This document shows positions 35,697 through 48,900 of a stretch of 64,000 nt of DNA, in pieces. The notes beneath the pieces are model-generated. The model was not told the origin of the DNA. It made no database searches and was given only the letters and a program-made list of their open reading frames with translations. The translations under genes and the position numbers were made by a program. Origin of the DNA: Sarcocystis neurona. Its lineage: Eukaryota; Apicomplexa; Conoidasida; Eucoccidiorida; Sarcocystidae. Numbering within the stretch: the first letter of the stretch is position 1; every line of letters starts with the position of its first letter. The stretch is taken from the NCBI GenBank assembly GCA_000727475.1, contig KL647289.1, positions 1,867,834 to 1,931,833 of the forward strand, in the 5' to 3' direction.

Positions 35697-37110
35697 TGCA
35701 CGTCTTACCTTCGTCTCGCCCCTGTACTTCCACGCAGCTTTCTGGAAACGCTCATGAAGCTGGCACTGGTTTTCTGCTCTTCGGTGACAGAAACAAATAC
35801 CCCGGTAGGGGAACAACAGGCGCAGTCCTCATCCTTTTTTGAGAACAAGAGCAGACTACCAATACTTGGATGAATGTGCTCGGTGATGTTACGTTTTCGT
35901 ATCTCCCATTGAATCAGCCATTGTACAGTTCACAGGTTTTGAAAGCGACGTTTCCTCTGCCACAGTGAAACGGCGTCTCCACAGTTAATTTTTTTTTCCT
36001 TTCCTGGACCAAAGTCGATCGCGTGCAGCTCGCACGGAGGACTTCAAGCACTTTACTAAAGATTCCTCCGCAGGCGCCTATCTGCATGTTCTACGTATTA
36101 GGGAGAGGCAATACACACTTCAAGGACCGTCGCGGAGCTTCCGTATGTTTATCGTATTTTCACATTGCTATTCGGACTTTGTGTCCCAGGAGAAAAAAGT
36201 GTAAGATTTCCTTCCACCGGGAGTCCAGAAATACTGCTCCTTTGTCTAGACTAGGTAAGTACACACAATTCAGCTGACTCCTCCAAAGTCTCTTCCTTGT
36301 TGCACAACAGCGTACACCACACTGCCAGGGAAACTCGAGCAGTGTGTTGTGCGTCCCATTCTAAGATTGTAAGTCAGTAGAAACAGTAGAATACTGGTAC
36401 GTCCGTCTGAGATAATCCTTCGTGAAATGGTGTTGGCACTCCATGCTGTAAACGACACAGCTGGAGAGCTCTTTTTCCACATCGTTCTTTTCGGAAGTCG
36501 AACGCAGTATATAGACAACAGAAAAATAGTTTCAGAACTCTCCTGTGTCTGTCCTCGTTACGGCACCCGGCCTCTCCTCCGACGTGAAGAATGGACCAGA
36601 TGAGTTTTTCGTGAATCCTCTCGCAGAGAATATAGAGGTTTGCACTCACACACGTAGACACACATATATGTATATATTTATGCATATTTACGAGAGCATA
36701 TTCGTACGGTGCTTTAAAGGATGTTTCGCATTCCTGCGGGTGATACGAACGTCGGTATTCCTTCGGCTTCTTGCGTTTACCGCACGTTTTAAAGATATTC
36801 TTGGTAGCATTACGGGATCTCCGCAGTAGGGGCCTTACACAATCAGTGTGTACACACGTGCATACGTGTTCAGAGGGCTGTTCCATATGGTAGGAGTAGC
36901 GCTGTAAAACTTGTCTTTGATGAGTACACGTACACGAGTGATGTTTTCGTCACTAGAATGCTGCCAAAGACGATGTGTTGCCGGTGGAAGAATTTTTGAG
37001 GCCATCGTATACGCATGACGGAGCCGGGAATTTATGTGATTAACTACAGAGAGGTTATGTACACACGTATCCTTCGTCGACTACTTGGGTGGCGAACGTG
37101 ACGTGCTACA

Positions 37111-37160
37111 TACATATATATATATAATATGTATATAATATATATATATATGTATGTGTA
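37111..37160. repeat. TA-rich microsatellite
   Basis: Interrupted TA and TATGTATA units. Confidence 0.8.
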
Positions 37161-38760
37161 CACAAAGATATGAACTCAGATATTACTCCTCTGTTCGACA
37201 CTCCTGTGGAAAAGTTCGTTACAGTAAGCGTCCAAATATTGAAATGACGAAACATGGGAGTAAGGAAATGGTATCCAAGTACATAGTGATTGTGCAGGAG
37301 CAAAGACTGGTGGCGTCGTGTGTAACAGATGTGAACAAACAGGTTTGTGCTTGTACAGACGTGTGTGAATCATATTGACTGACCCTATACATGAAACAAG
37401 TGGCAACAGCATTCAGTCCTGCCTCCAAGAAGTAGAATACCTTTTTTTTCGCCAACAAGGTGTTGCAAGAAGAAATTGTTTCTCGTTCCCATACGTGTAC
37501 ACAATGAAATCCCATAATTAAGCTAGGATCTGCCTCATGCAGCCATCTCGCCTTCACTGCCTTTGTCCGCCAATATCCACACGGGAATGTGTATAGCTGT
37601 ATAGTCAGGACCTAGACACTTTTACCAACATCTACGTACACAGGAAGACAGATATAGACAAATATACATAAAGGAGAGCAGGACATCTGGATCTACGCAG
37701 CTGTCTCTCCTCCGTTGCATTTCCGTACGTGGCTGTCCATGGGGACGTCTTTTCTCGGACACAGTTCTCCCCTATGTATATGTATGAATATATGCAGATT
37801 CACAGACGCATGTATATGTGGATACGCGTATATGTGTGTATCTTTATATATATGTGTGAACAAAGGAGGACGCGCAGACAAAGAAAATTTGACCGCACAG
37901 CAGAATTCTTATAAAGCATCTCAGCAAATGTCACTTTACTGTTGCAGAGGTGTTTCATAATTACACCTAGCGGTGATTTACCAGCGCGCTGCTTGCCCGA
38001 CTACGTGCGTCCGACTGGGGTGGAACGAAGTCCACTCATTTATCTTCGGTCCTCTTTGTGCACAGAGTCCAGCGTCTACAGATTTGCGTCCTTTTTTTCT
38101 CTTTCCTTATCTCTCTTTTCATATGTGTATATTCGTATACCAATACGTGTCCACCAGTCAGTTCCTTTGTGCCGTGTGCAGGCGGACGTGTGTACCCCGC
38201 ACACACCGGCGCAGAATAATTCAACGTCTACGTACACCCGTCCAGGTGCACATTATACATGTCCAACTGCAAATTACATGCATTCCCCTGCGCTAACAGT
38301 TTACAAAAAGAAGAAAGCTTCTTTCCTACCACGAATGCCCGCCACTCTCACGCATACTTTGCGATTTTCCTGTCGTGCACTGCTTACGATTTATGTGGGT
38401 CAGCTTGTCTGCTGGCTGCCTGCGGCGTCCCCTCTGCTCCTCTTATTTTCCACACCTCAGGTTGTTTCTTGTCTCAGGAAATATATCAAGACCTCCCTAG
38501 CCCAACGCCAGTAACCACCTGCGTGACTTTCTCTTTTTCTACTGTGAACGAAAACCAATCCTGCAGCTTTGTAGATCTCACAGGAAAGCTCAGTTCATTC
38601 TTGTATACTTCGGGCTCTCGATGGTGCCTCGCCAGTTGTATACTTGTGCATGCGCTAGATTCAGCGATTCGTTCTCTAGACACATACGTAAGTATATTCC
38701 TCTAAGCCCGCACACGGAAATAGAATCTATTTTCCATATGCGCCCGTATTGGACTAGGTA

Positions 38761-38767
38761 GTGTGTA

Positions 38768-38799
<32 letters not shown>

Positions 38800-38800
38800 T
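38761..38800. repeat. TG dinucleotide repeat
   Basis: A nearly pure TG run, unlike the TA tracts that dominate elsewhere. Confidence 0.9.
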
Positions 38801-39692
38801 CCACATGGATTGCACACTAGCGCACAGATGTATAAGAGGGAGAATAGTAAGAGGGGGAATACTAGGGAGGAGTATTTTTGGTTGCGCAGTGCTGGTGGAC
38901 GTGCCTGGCCGCTGGCACTTCCTCTCCTTCTTTGTGGATATTTATACATACACACTTTTGTGCGTAGATACGTGCCTGTGTCAAAAGTTGACACACATAT
39001 GGATAGCAACGGTCCTGCGTGTCTCGCTGCTGTCGTCCACGCTTCTCTGAATATTTGAATACACACGAACACCATAAATGTATGCATTTTCGTATATATA
39101 GATATATGTATATATACAAATGTGTATGCATCTATACGTCACAGAACGGCTGACGGAAGTGCTTGCCGAAAACAATATTGTGCCTCCTTTCATAGTGTCC
39201 CCTGCCTTCGTATGTGTATTTGTCTGCATAAGCGTGTGTAAGCCTCTGCGTATACAGGAATCTGCACATACGTGTATATAGAGGGGGAGAGAGAGATGGT
39301 GCTTGTACGTCGGTGCCGGTATGTGCTGCTATGTGGATGTGTGGCTATGCGCATATCCTGCTGACTATATCTATGTGACGATTCCTCTGCATACGTGTTC
39401 AACTTCTGTATGTCTACACATAGATATATATATATATATACAGAGAGAGAGAGGGAATGCCTGTGGCTAGCTGTTGTGGCTCACTTTCAGAGGGAGTGTT
39501 CATCGACGCATGCAAAACAACTGGCCACACGTATTGCATGCGCTGCACGTGGGAGAACACGCTTTGGTTTCTTTTTCCCGCTCAAACCCGCTAAAAGCTC
39601 TATTTAGTAAGTCCAGTCAAATTCCCTGGACTTCTCTGTCTCGCTGTCCACATGGTGGGCATTACTTCGTGCATTTCTGGCGACTGCGGCCG

Positions 39693-39969
39693 TCAGAACA
39701 TCTCCTTCGTGCTCTGACGCCGTCGATACTCGAGTCCAGCGCCGGTCTTCACGCCGGGTAACTCGTTCTCGACACGAATGTGTTTTTGCCCATCAGCTAC
39801 AAGAGTGTAGCCCACCTCTCGCTCTGAATCCATTGCCGTTCTCGCAAGGTAGCCTTTTCCCTTTTGACCGAACAAAAGTAAAGTTTCCTCTCTCCTCGCC
39901 GTCGATGAGTGTTTTCGAGTTACTCGTTTCTCTGTCACACTCGTGCGCCTTCTTCGCGGTACGGAGGAG
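39693..39969 (-). CDS. Candidate terminal exon, unknown protein
   Basis: A minus-strand frame opens after an acceptor-like GTTTAG and ends at TGA. It encodes a polar, ordinary-looking sequence (for example LLLFGQKGKGYLARTAMDSE and TLVADGQKHIRVENEL) without repeats. No family is recognised and no upstream exon could be joined in phase. It is called because the amino-acid composition is protein-like in a region where random frames are not. Confidence 0.3.
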
Positions 39970-40492
39970 CTAAACTCTCACAGACCGAGTACAAAGATTT
40001 AAAGGTAACTTATCACGTGTGAAGGGACTCAACAACATATATCCGTTCCCGCAGCGTACAAATGTACACGTAGTTTTTCCTTTTTCTCTTCCCCCTCCCG
40101 CTCTCTTTGTCTCTCTACACGTGGACTCCAGTACACACAAACAAGTGTGTACATCTGTTTTTTTGTCTTCCCATACACACGACACATCACTGACCCTCTC
40201 GACGCACTCGCATGCTATGTACACGTATACTCTCTGGCTTCTCCGATGTTTCTGTTTACTGCTAGAGGCGCGGCCTCATGAATCGCTACACGCGCGTGGA
40301 AAATGCCAGCAGAAAACTTCTAATGCGGAGAGCAAGAGAAAAACTGCCGTTCAAGTTCCACTCCCAGCCTTCTTATGCATATTGCTCCTCCTTACGGTTT
40401 GTCTCCACGTGGACGTGTCTTTTTCTGTCTGTCATCTCTGTTGTTCGTGCGCGGCCGTTTCCGCCGGCATCGCCTTTTTCCGCTGCTTCCCG

Positions 40493-40942
40493 TCATCTGG
40501 AGCTACTCTTTGACGCCGTCCTCATGGGTACACACATTTTGCCGAGTCTCTCCTCCTTTTGGACATGAAAGTGCGGTGTAAGTACACTCCAGTTCAACGC
40601 GGGAATACGGGTCGTGTTGCGTTTACTGCCGCGCTCGCTGCAGTCTTGCTCTCGCCACTCATCCTCTCGCTTTTCTAGAGCACTAGAAATTTCCTTCCTG
40701 TCTTTTTCCCTGTGCCAGAGACGAAGTGAAGGTTTGCACCTTGCTTCGTCCTTCGTTTTCTTGCAACTGATACCCCACTTGCGTGGTAGTTTTCTCGGCG
40801 GCTCGACGCCGTGGGCTACCAGGAATATCCACTCGCGACTCTGCCGCAGAAAAAACGTAGGAGAGCGGACAGGCCAAGGTGCCTGGGTGTTCCTTACTTT
40901 GTTAGCAGCATCCTGCGGGCGGAGGTCACCTGAAACATGCAT
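40493..40942 (-). CDS. Candidate exon or small protein, unknown
   Basis: 149 codons from an ATG at 40942 to a stop at 40493, highly charged in the middle (REKDRKEISSALEKREDEW), which suggests a helical or coiled-coil stretch. A donor-like GTAAGG lies early in the frame, so the 5' part may be spliced differently. No family is recognised. Confidence 0.3.
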   Translation of the reverse strand: MHVSGDLRPQDAANKVRNTQAPWPVRSPTFFLRQSREWIFLVAHGVEPPRKLPRKWGISCKKTKDEARCKPSLRLWHREKDRKEISSALEKREDEWREQDCSERGSKRNTTRIPALNWSVLTPHFHVQKEERLGKMCVPMRTASKSSSR

Positions 40943-41880
40943 ATACTCAAATATTTACAAAGAGAGGTAATACAAATACATATATAAGATGTATTCGTGT
41001 ATACGCACATATTTACAGAGGTAGATCATACACACATATACATATATACATACATACGTATGGGCGGATGATTTATGTGTGTGTGTCTGTCTGTATATAT
41101 ATGTGTGTATGTACGCATATTCGTACAGCTAGTACATGACCACACGTCAGTACACATGTGTGTATAGATAGTTGGGTTGCTGCGTGCCTGAGACGGGGTG
41201 GAGTCTTTGCCGCCTGTGCAGATACGTATGCGGCAGGTGAGAAATTTACAGGCGCCAGAAAAGGATATTGCAGGGGATCGAAGGCAGGATCTTCTCTGCA
41301 TATGTATTGCCGAAAAGGACGTGGCGTAGATTTTTCGAGAAGTTATCATTCGCTGGGCCGTCGTTACGCGCGGTGCCTGTGCAATGACGCTGCCAAGGGA
41401 CGAGCTTCGGTGTCCGTACACCCCACGGGGCGCGTAGCATGCCCCGCGACGTGGACACTCATCCGTCCGGCGGTGAATATCGCAGATAGTCAATTTGTAT
41501 AGTGGCCTCGATAAATCAACTAATGATGTCTAAATATGTAAAAGTACATATATATATATGTATGTATAGATGTGTCTCGCTGTTTCTGCCTCGACGTACG
41601 TGGAGGTGTATGTCAGGCCCTGCGCAGATTCTCTGTGGCTGGCTGCCTTGTGTTCTCCTCATCTCTCTCACTGCAAATTTCTTCTTTAAAATGTTTCTCT
41701 CTTCTTTGCCCTCTGCTGCTGCAGACGCAGGGCGACGTCCCAGACTGAGAGGCAGTCAGTGCAAGTGGTAGCAGGCAGGAACCAGCAGCAGCGGCTTCCG
41801 AGGAGGAGGAAGAGCAGCAGCAGCCGAACGCGTCGCCACAGCATCTGCAGAACGCACAGCGGAAACAGCGGCAGTGGCAC

Positions 41881-42118
41881 AGACGGCAGCACCAGCAGCA
41901 GGAGCGGAAGAAGCAGCAGCAGCAGCGGAAGCAGCGGCGGCAGCGGAAGCAGCAGTAGCAGCGGAAGCAGCAGCGGCAGCGGAAGCAGCAGTAGCAGCGG
42001 AAGCAGCAGCGGCAGCGGAAGCAGCAGCAGCAGCGGAAGCAGCAGCGGCAGCGGAAGCAGCGACAGCGGAAGCAGCAGCAGCAGCAACGGAAGCAGCAGC
42101 AGCAGCGAAGGCAGGAGA
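41881..42118. repeat. GCA/GCG/GAA triplet tract upstream of the MAK11-like gene
   Basis: Imperfect 12-15-base units of GCAGCGGAAGCA. All three plus frames are open: Ala/Glu, Ser/Gly and Gln/Lys/Arg. The Ala/Glu frame matches that of the downstream ATG at 42336 but stops at 42122, so it cannot extend that protein without splicing. It is probably 5' untranslated or promoter-proximal. Confidence 0.85.
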
Positions 42119-42335
42119 GTGAGCAGCGAGGCATATAGCGCGAGCAGCGGTGACGCGGGTGAGGCGTTGCAGGAGGAGACTCGGCAGCGAGGCCCCAGGG
42201 GATCGGCAGCAGGAGCAGGAGACGGAGAAGACTTTTTTCAGCAGCAGCAGCAGGGGCAGGGACAAGTCTCTGGGTCGCGTCTTGAGGGAGCGAGCGACAG
42301 TCCGCCGTCAGCAGTAGCAGCAGCAGAGAGCCAAG

Positions 42336-42659
42336 ATGACGCGGGAAGAAAAGTCACTTGACGAACGCGTTCTTCTTGTTCTGGGCACGTACGACGGCGG
42401 GGTCCTGGGATACGAGGTCCTCCTGTATCCGCCGAGCTTCTGGGCTGCACCTGCAGCAGCAAAGGGCAGCCGGCAGCTGCAGCAGCAGGTGGATAGCGGT
42501 GAGCAGCTGCCGCAGGTGAACGGAAAAGACAGGGGAAGAAACGAGAAACGTGCGGCTGCTGCTGCTGTTGCAAAGGAAGCAAAGAAAACAGCAGAAGAAG
42601 ACAATAAGAAGCAAACATGCGGAGCCTTCAAGCTGCTCTTTGCTGTGACACCCCACGTG
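42336..42659 (+). CDS. MAK11-like exon 1
   Basis: ATG at 42336 (CAAGATGA). It encodes the first blade strand RVLLVLGTYDGGVLGYEV, a Gln/Lys/Ala insertion, and FKLLFAVTPHV, matching the family pattern before the first WD repeat. The donor used, GTCGGT after CACGTG, is weak but leaves phase 0 as exon 2 requires. A later in-phase donor (GTCAAA at about 42731) is an alternative. Confidence 0.7.
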
Positions 42660-42958
42660 GTCGGTCATCCCCCTCGCATCTTCCTCTACACCTCCGGGGA
42701 AGGTTCTCTCTCCCACCGGATATCCTTGCACGTCAAAATACGTGCCGTTGCATGCAACCACGCATATCTATATATAAGTATATGTACCTGTTCCTATTTG
42801 TTTCTTGTTCTACGTGCGCTTCGAATCGTAAATCTACGACTTTCTTCAACTGTCACAGTTTCCTTCTCTTTTCCCGCATATGCCTGTCTCTCCCTTACCT
42901 TCTCTGTCCCACGCTGTATGTATTCTCACGTTGTAGTCCTTGGCATCCCTTGTATTGG

Positions 42959-42989
<31 letters not shown>

Positions 42990-45900
42990 CCGTGTGTGTT
43001 GATGTGGAGGTGAAGAGACTCCAGCCTTCCCTCTGTAGATCACGTATGTCTATATCTTGCCCTATGTAAGCGAACAGCTGCATCAATCTATTTTGTAGCA
43101 GTTCCCACACTTGCGCCTTTCTGCAGCCGCCTTCGTACGACAGTGGCCACGCACCACATGCGTATACGTGTCTTTTACCTGTACAAATTATCCATACATG
43201 TGTACGTACATAAAGAGTATGTACATATATGTCTTTTATATGTACTATATATATGTATGTGCATACACATATCTACATATATTTGGGCGTTCACAAATAT
43301 ACACATGTATATACGTGTCTTTACCTGTACATACTATCTATATATATATGCATACATACATATGTATATACATACATGAATGTTACGTATATATGCGTAC
43401 CATATGTATATCTACATGTATATATATGCATGCATTTCCGTAAATATCTAGTAGACAGATATATGTATATGCAGAACGTGTGTATCTGCGTTGCACCGTC
43501 GTGATCACCTAGCCGTCCACGCTGACCTTTCCGCCCCTTCCCCTCCCACATATATATACGAATATGTCTACATACCAAGAGATGTGTCTGCGGCTCAGTG
43601 TCAGTCAAAAAGGAGAACTTGTGTAGGTCCAAGAAATCTATATACATGTTCACCTATATATGCAGACGTATGTGTATTTATCTGTATGTGCTTACGTATA
43701 TATATGTGTAAGTTAATGCAGTTCACGAAGAAAGAGCCACGTGGACGTCTGTTTCTCCGTGTGTAAGTCGAGGACGCTGGGAGCGCATGCCAGCCAATTT
43801 TTCGTTTTCTTGGCTGTGTGGGCGTGTAGAACTTTTGTCTATTTCTGTGTTTCTTGGGGACGCATATACGTAGAAATTCGCGCACCTGCATACGTGTGTG
43901 TGTGTGCGTGTGTTGCATGCAACCCCACTAGTGTGCAGATGCGTGAGAACGAATAAAAAGGCATGTATCTACGCATGCAGAGCGAAGAAGCTCTGAGAGG
44001 AGAGCGCCAGGGACGACTCCTCCTGCCTGCGTCTCTGCTGCTCTTCCTGCGCGCCACGTTCCTGGCTGTTCGTATTGTCTTCTCTGCCACACGGGCGTCC
44101 AGGTTTCTGCAAAAGAATAGTGTATATATATCTTTGTCTTCATACGGATATCCACATATATTATGAGTGTACATCTCTTTGTGTACATAAATATACATAT
44201 ATTTATTCATATGTACATTTGTCCTTAGACGCATATATATATATATAAGTGATGAGTGTACATCTGTGAATGTACACATGTACATGTGTATATGTATATA
44301 TGTCTTCATGTGAGTACCCATATATGTTATGAGTGCACATCTGTGTATGCACATATATGTATATATATATAGGTACACATATGTATATATATTTGTCTTC
44401 GTGTGAGTAGCTATATATGTTATGAGTGTACATCTGTATATGTACATATATGTGTATATATATAAATGTAGGTACACATATGTATATGTATTTGTCTTCA
44501 TGTGAGTATCTATATGTGTCATGAGTGTACATCTCTATAGGTACATATATGTGTATATATATAGGTACGTGTATATATTTGTCTTCCTACGCATATATAT
44601 ATATATATGTACATATTATGCCTGTACATATGTATATGTACATACGTGCATATGTATGTGTATTTATTCATTTATATTTGTCATAATACGAATGTCGATA
44701 TGCTATGAGTGAACACCTGTGTATGTACTTTTTCCTCTCAGCCCTGGTCTCTGTATGTAGACACCCATACTCTATAAACCACGTGAGCAGCACAGGCATA
44801 CACATATGTGTGTATATATATATATATGTATGTGTAGGATTCGACGCATGCGTATACTTATTTTGTTTATCCACATACGCATGTGTATTCGTATATTCTA
44901 TTCCACGCATATATGTATATATACACTTTGCTTATCCATATACACATAGATGTATGTGTATACGCATTGTGTGGGTATCTCGCCGTGTACGTGTGTGTGC
45001 GTGTGTACGCGTAAGTATAGTAGCTGTACATACACCCAAACACGCCTACACAAGGACACCACGCCTATACCGCCTTTTTTCGTACTTTCTTCCCCCAAAC
45101 GCATATGTGTGCAATTCTTGTATAAGAGGAAGACGACTCTGTGAAGGCGTTTCCTTTTCTCCCGCTGTCCCAACAGGGCTCTGTGAAGGCGATCGCGTGC
45201 AGCAAGAAGTGGCTGCTGACGGGCAGCTCCGACGAGTGCATCCGGTGAGAAAAAGAAGAAGACCTGCACCACAGCGAGACAGACGGACACACCTGTACAC
45301 ACGCGTACGTTTGTAGATATGTATATATCTGCGTAAACATATGTGAATGGCGGCTGTGTAGATCTTTCTTCAAAACGGAGCAGCAGTCTGTATGTGTACG
45401 TCTAAATCTCCAGAAGAAGGAACGGCACTGCTGTCGTGGAGAGCGGCAGCAACTTGCCGTGCGCGCGGTCGTAGGAACGCTGAGACATTTTATTGTATTC
45501 GTTCATTTCCGGACGCGTTCGAGCAGTCACACACACACACGTACACACGTGTAGTCTTCTTGATTCACGTATATTATTTGCAGGTCTTTTTCTGCGCCCC
45601 CAGCAGAAGAAGACTGCACATAGGGACCTTGTAGAGTGTTATTTGCTGCTGTCTGCACGCGTATTAGCTAGGCGACGGCCGCGTGTGAACCGTCTTGAAC
45701 GGGCCTGCGTGCGTGCCTTGGTGACTAGGAGACACGGGCCGGGTGTAGAGATAGGAGACGCACGCCGCAGCGCCACCGCACGAGGCGCAGATTGACTTGG
45801 GGAGGCAGCTGACGTGGCCATCTCAGCCGCGCGTGCGTGGTCGGGGAGCTAGCTGAGGGACGAAAGAAGCGGTCTTGCGTCTGTAGGGTTGCCCAGCAGA

Positions 45901-48900
45901 AGCTGCTACACGTGAGTTGTTCATCTGCATGCGTGCGTCGCCTTGGCGTCTCTTAAAGACACTTTGGCCGCAGCGTGCCGCAGGCACCACCAGTTGGGGC
46001 GCGCTCTTGGTGAGACAAAGAGCGGCAGGCGCGCCTGCATGCAGCCAGCTAGCTGCCTGGCCAGCTAGCAGTCTAGCTAGCTAGCTGCTCTTTTTTTTAC
46101 CTCGTCAGGCTGCAGGCGTGTCGGTACAGTGACACGGGGCTGTGCTTGTTAGCAGTTGCACGTGTGGGCATTGCTGGGACACACAGCGATACCGCTGCGA
46201 GCTGCGTGGACGTGTGCTGCTGCGTCTGCGGCTCGCGGATGTTGCTGAAGAGCTGCTTTGTAGCTGGAACTCTGCAACGCATGCGCGTGGGCTTTCACGC
46301 CGATCGTGGAATGACACGCTGTAGGCTGCGGTACCTCCACATGGGTTGGGATCAAAGCAGCAGAAGACCGTGTGGTTCTTTGCAAGCGCTGGTGCTGCTG
46401 CGGCGTCTGCTGCCGATGCGACACAGTCTTTTTCTGCGCCTGCTGCTGCGGCCTCTGCTGCTGACGCGACACAGTCTTCCTCTGCGTCTGCTGCTGCGGC
46501 CTCTGCTGCTGACGCGACACAGTCTTCCTCTGCGTCTGCTGCTGCGACTGTCGGGCTAGATGGATGCAGTCGTGACTGCCGTGGACCAATTTCCCGCCGG
46601 AGGCGAACTAAGGGTGCTACCGCTGCCACCCTGCATGCTGCTGCTGCTGGGAGTGCCTGCTACCTTTGCTCTGTTGCTGCCTCACTCCTCTTTTGGCCGA
46701 GCGCGGCTGCGCGACTGTAGTGGCTCTGCGATTTCCTGGAGTCGCACTGCGCGTTGCTTTTCATTAACGGCCGACGTTTCTCTTCTTCTGCATGCCGAAG
46801 TCTCCGGGATTCGTTTTCTTCTTCCTCCTCCCTGCCGTCGCTGCGGATGCTTCAAGTCTTGCGGTTGTGAGTGTAGCTGTTTCTGTTCCCGTTGCGGCTG
46901 CTGTTGCAGCATGTGCTGCTGTTGCTGCTGCGTGTGATGCTGCTGCTGCTTCTGTTGGCTTGAGTGCTCTTTCTCCTCTTCCTGCTGCTGCGTTTTGCTG
47001 TCGCGGTGCTAGTCTTGTGCTGCTTCTGTGTAGCTGCGTCTCCTGCTGCAGCGTCTGTTTCTCTGCATCTGCTGTTGCGTAGTCTTGCGTCCTGCTGCTG
47101 TCCCTTGCATCGCCGCCGTCGTTTTTGTGAGTGTGTGCTGCGGACAGCATCTACCGCCTGCCGTCACGCAGGGAGGATGGGCTGCTGAACACAGGCGTCG
47201 CAGGAAGTATCACAGCCCTTGCGCTTCTTGATCCTTTCCTTATTTCTGGCGATGCGTGCGGTCACCTGCGAGTATGGAGCTGCAACGGCTGGCCGCTGCT
47301 CTGCTCCTTCTGCACCTACCAGCAGGTGACCGCGCGCAAGCGGCAGCAGCAGCGAGCGAAGAGACACCGGCATGAGGAGAAGAATCCGCAGCAAAAAGAA
47401 GAAGGATGCGAGCAGCTGTGGGAAGAGGAAACGCAGCAGGGAGAGCGAGACGCGCATCAGCAGGAGCAGAGAAAGTGGTCTCGACGTGTGGGATCTCGGG
47501 ACTATGCTGCTGCTGCTGCCGATGTTGATGCCTCTCCGGCGGAGGGGGCACATCGTACCGAGGTGGTTCGTTGTCCGCCAGGAGCTGCAGCAGCACGCCG
47601 AAGAGCAGCAGCAGGAGGAAAAGTGGAGACGGGCCCGGGACTGGGGAAACATCGACATGCAGCAGCACTAGCAGCAGGAGGAGAAGAAGGTGCGCTGCAG
47701 CTGGTGCCTGCTGGCTACGGTATCCGGAGCATCGCTGTCCACCCCACTGGCCGCGCGTGTCTCGTGCTATGCGCGAGCGGAGAGCTTCAGCTGTGGAACT
47801 TGATGCAGGGGATATGCGTCGTCCAACAGGCGCTGGACCGTAAGAGGCAGAGAACTGCATGCGCATGCAGCACCATATTCTTTGTGCTTCTTCTTCTCGT
47901 CCTTCGTAGCACAGGAGAAAAGTGAGCAGTGCTTCGGCTCACCGTTTGCCGTCCTCCCTGCTGCCGCAGCAGCGCCTCAGACATCTGTCTTCGGTGCACT
48001 CGCGCGTGCGCACGTAAAGACTTCCTGGCGTGACTCACCGAGCAGCAGTCTGTAGAGGACTTGCGGTCGTAGCGGAAAAATAGGAAGCAGGTGGTTTTCT
48101 GCGTCGGTTTGCCACTTGGGGTGACCACCACATCGGCAGAGGATGCGTCGCGAAGTGACCTTGGCGTTTTGGTAGAAACCTGCTGGCGGGGCGGCATCCC
48201 GCGCCGACGCACGCATGCGTGAACTTGCTGCTGCTGGACAATGTACGAAGTGCTGCAGCTTATCGTAGTAGCTGCGTTGTGCCTGTGGCCGTTCAGCTGC
48301 TTGACGTGCGCATGCCCGCTAGGTGGGTGGAGTCGCCTGCGCTACTGACGCATGCAACTGGTTTCTTCGCCGCTACACGCGGGCACCTGATGCATGCGAT
48401 CGTCGGCGCCTTGCCCTGTGCAGGCGCCTACATGCAGTTACCGCCTGGCGAAGCCGGGTATCAAGCAAAAGAAGCTCGCGCAGCCAGAAACACTTCCGAG
48501 GCGTTGCTGTGATGTTCCTGCTGCTTTCCGCGGGTCTTTGAACGGGGTTACCCGTTCGGTAACTTTCTGTGCCGTCCTTGCCTTTGCATGCGCTTCTTCT
48601 ATGTAAGCGTACGTATGCGTGTATGTGTGTGTGCCTACGTATGTGCATGTGTAGATGCACGTGTGTGTGTACGTTTATGTGTATGTATGCATGTGCGGAT
48701 GTATTTATATATGTCTGTCTGTATACATATGGATGCATATATATAAATATGTATGTGTATATGTGTATGTTCCTGTACGAGCAGCGAACGTGTTCTCTGG
48801 CGTTTGATTCATGTTGTGCTTTGTCTGCGGAGCCGTGTAGACGAGAGTGACATGCCGCGCATGTGCTGCTGTCACGTTGGCTTTTGCGTTTTTCTTTGAC

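Larger units (their letters stand above)
30853..42335. other. Region without a firmly supported gene
   Basis: 31-34.9 kb is dominated by GCA/CTG triplets and non-triplet tandem repeats, and several frames are open on both strands at once, so openness means little. 35-36.3 kb is ordinary sequence with short frames, such as 35338-35586 (82 codons with one hydrophobic segment). 36.6-39.5 kb mixes TA/TGTA microsatellites with unique sequence. The two better exon candidates, 39693-39969 and 40493-40942 on the minus strand, are listed separately. The promoters of the divergent WD40 and MAK11-like genes must lie in this interval. Confidence 0.4.

Noticed and set aside
41759..42361. 200-codon Ser/Gly-rich plus-strand frame
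   Set aside because: It is one of three open frames through a GCA tract and it overlaps the true start at 42336 in another frame.
48219..48512. Plus-strand frame considered as a MAK11-like exon
   Set aside because: The flanking exons (47839 and 49313) join in phase without it, and it does not align with any propeller blade.
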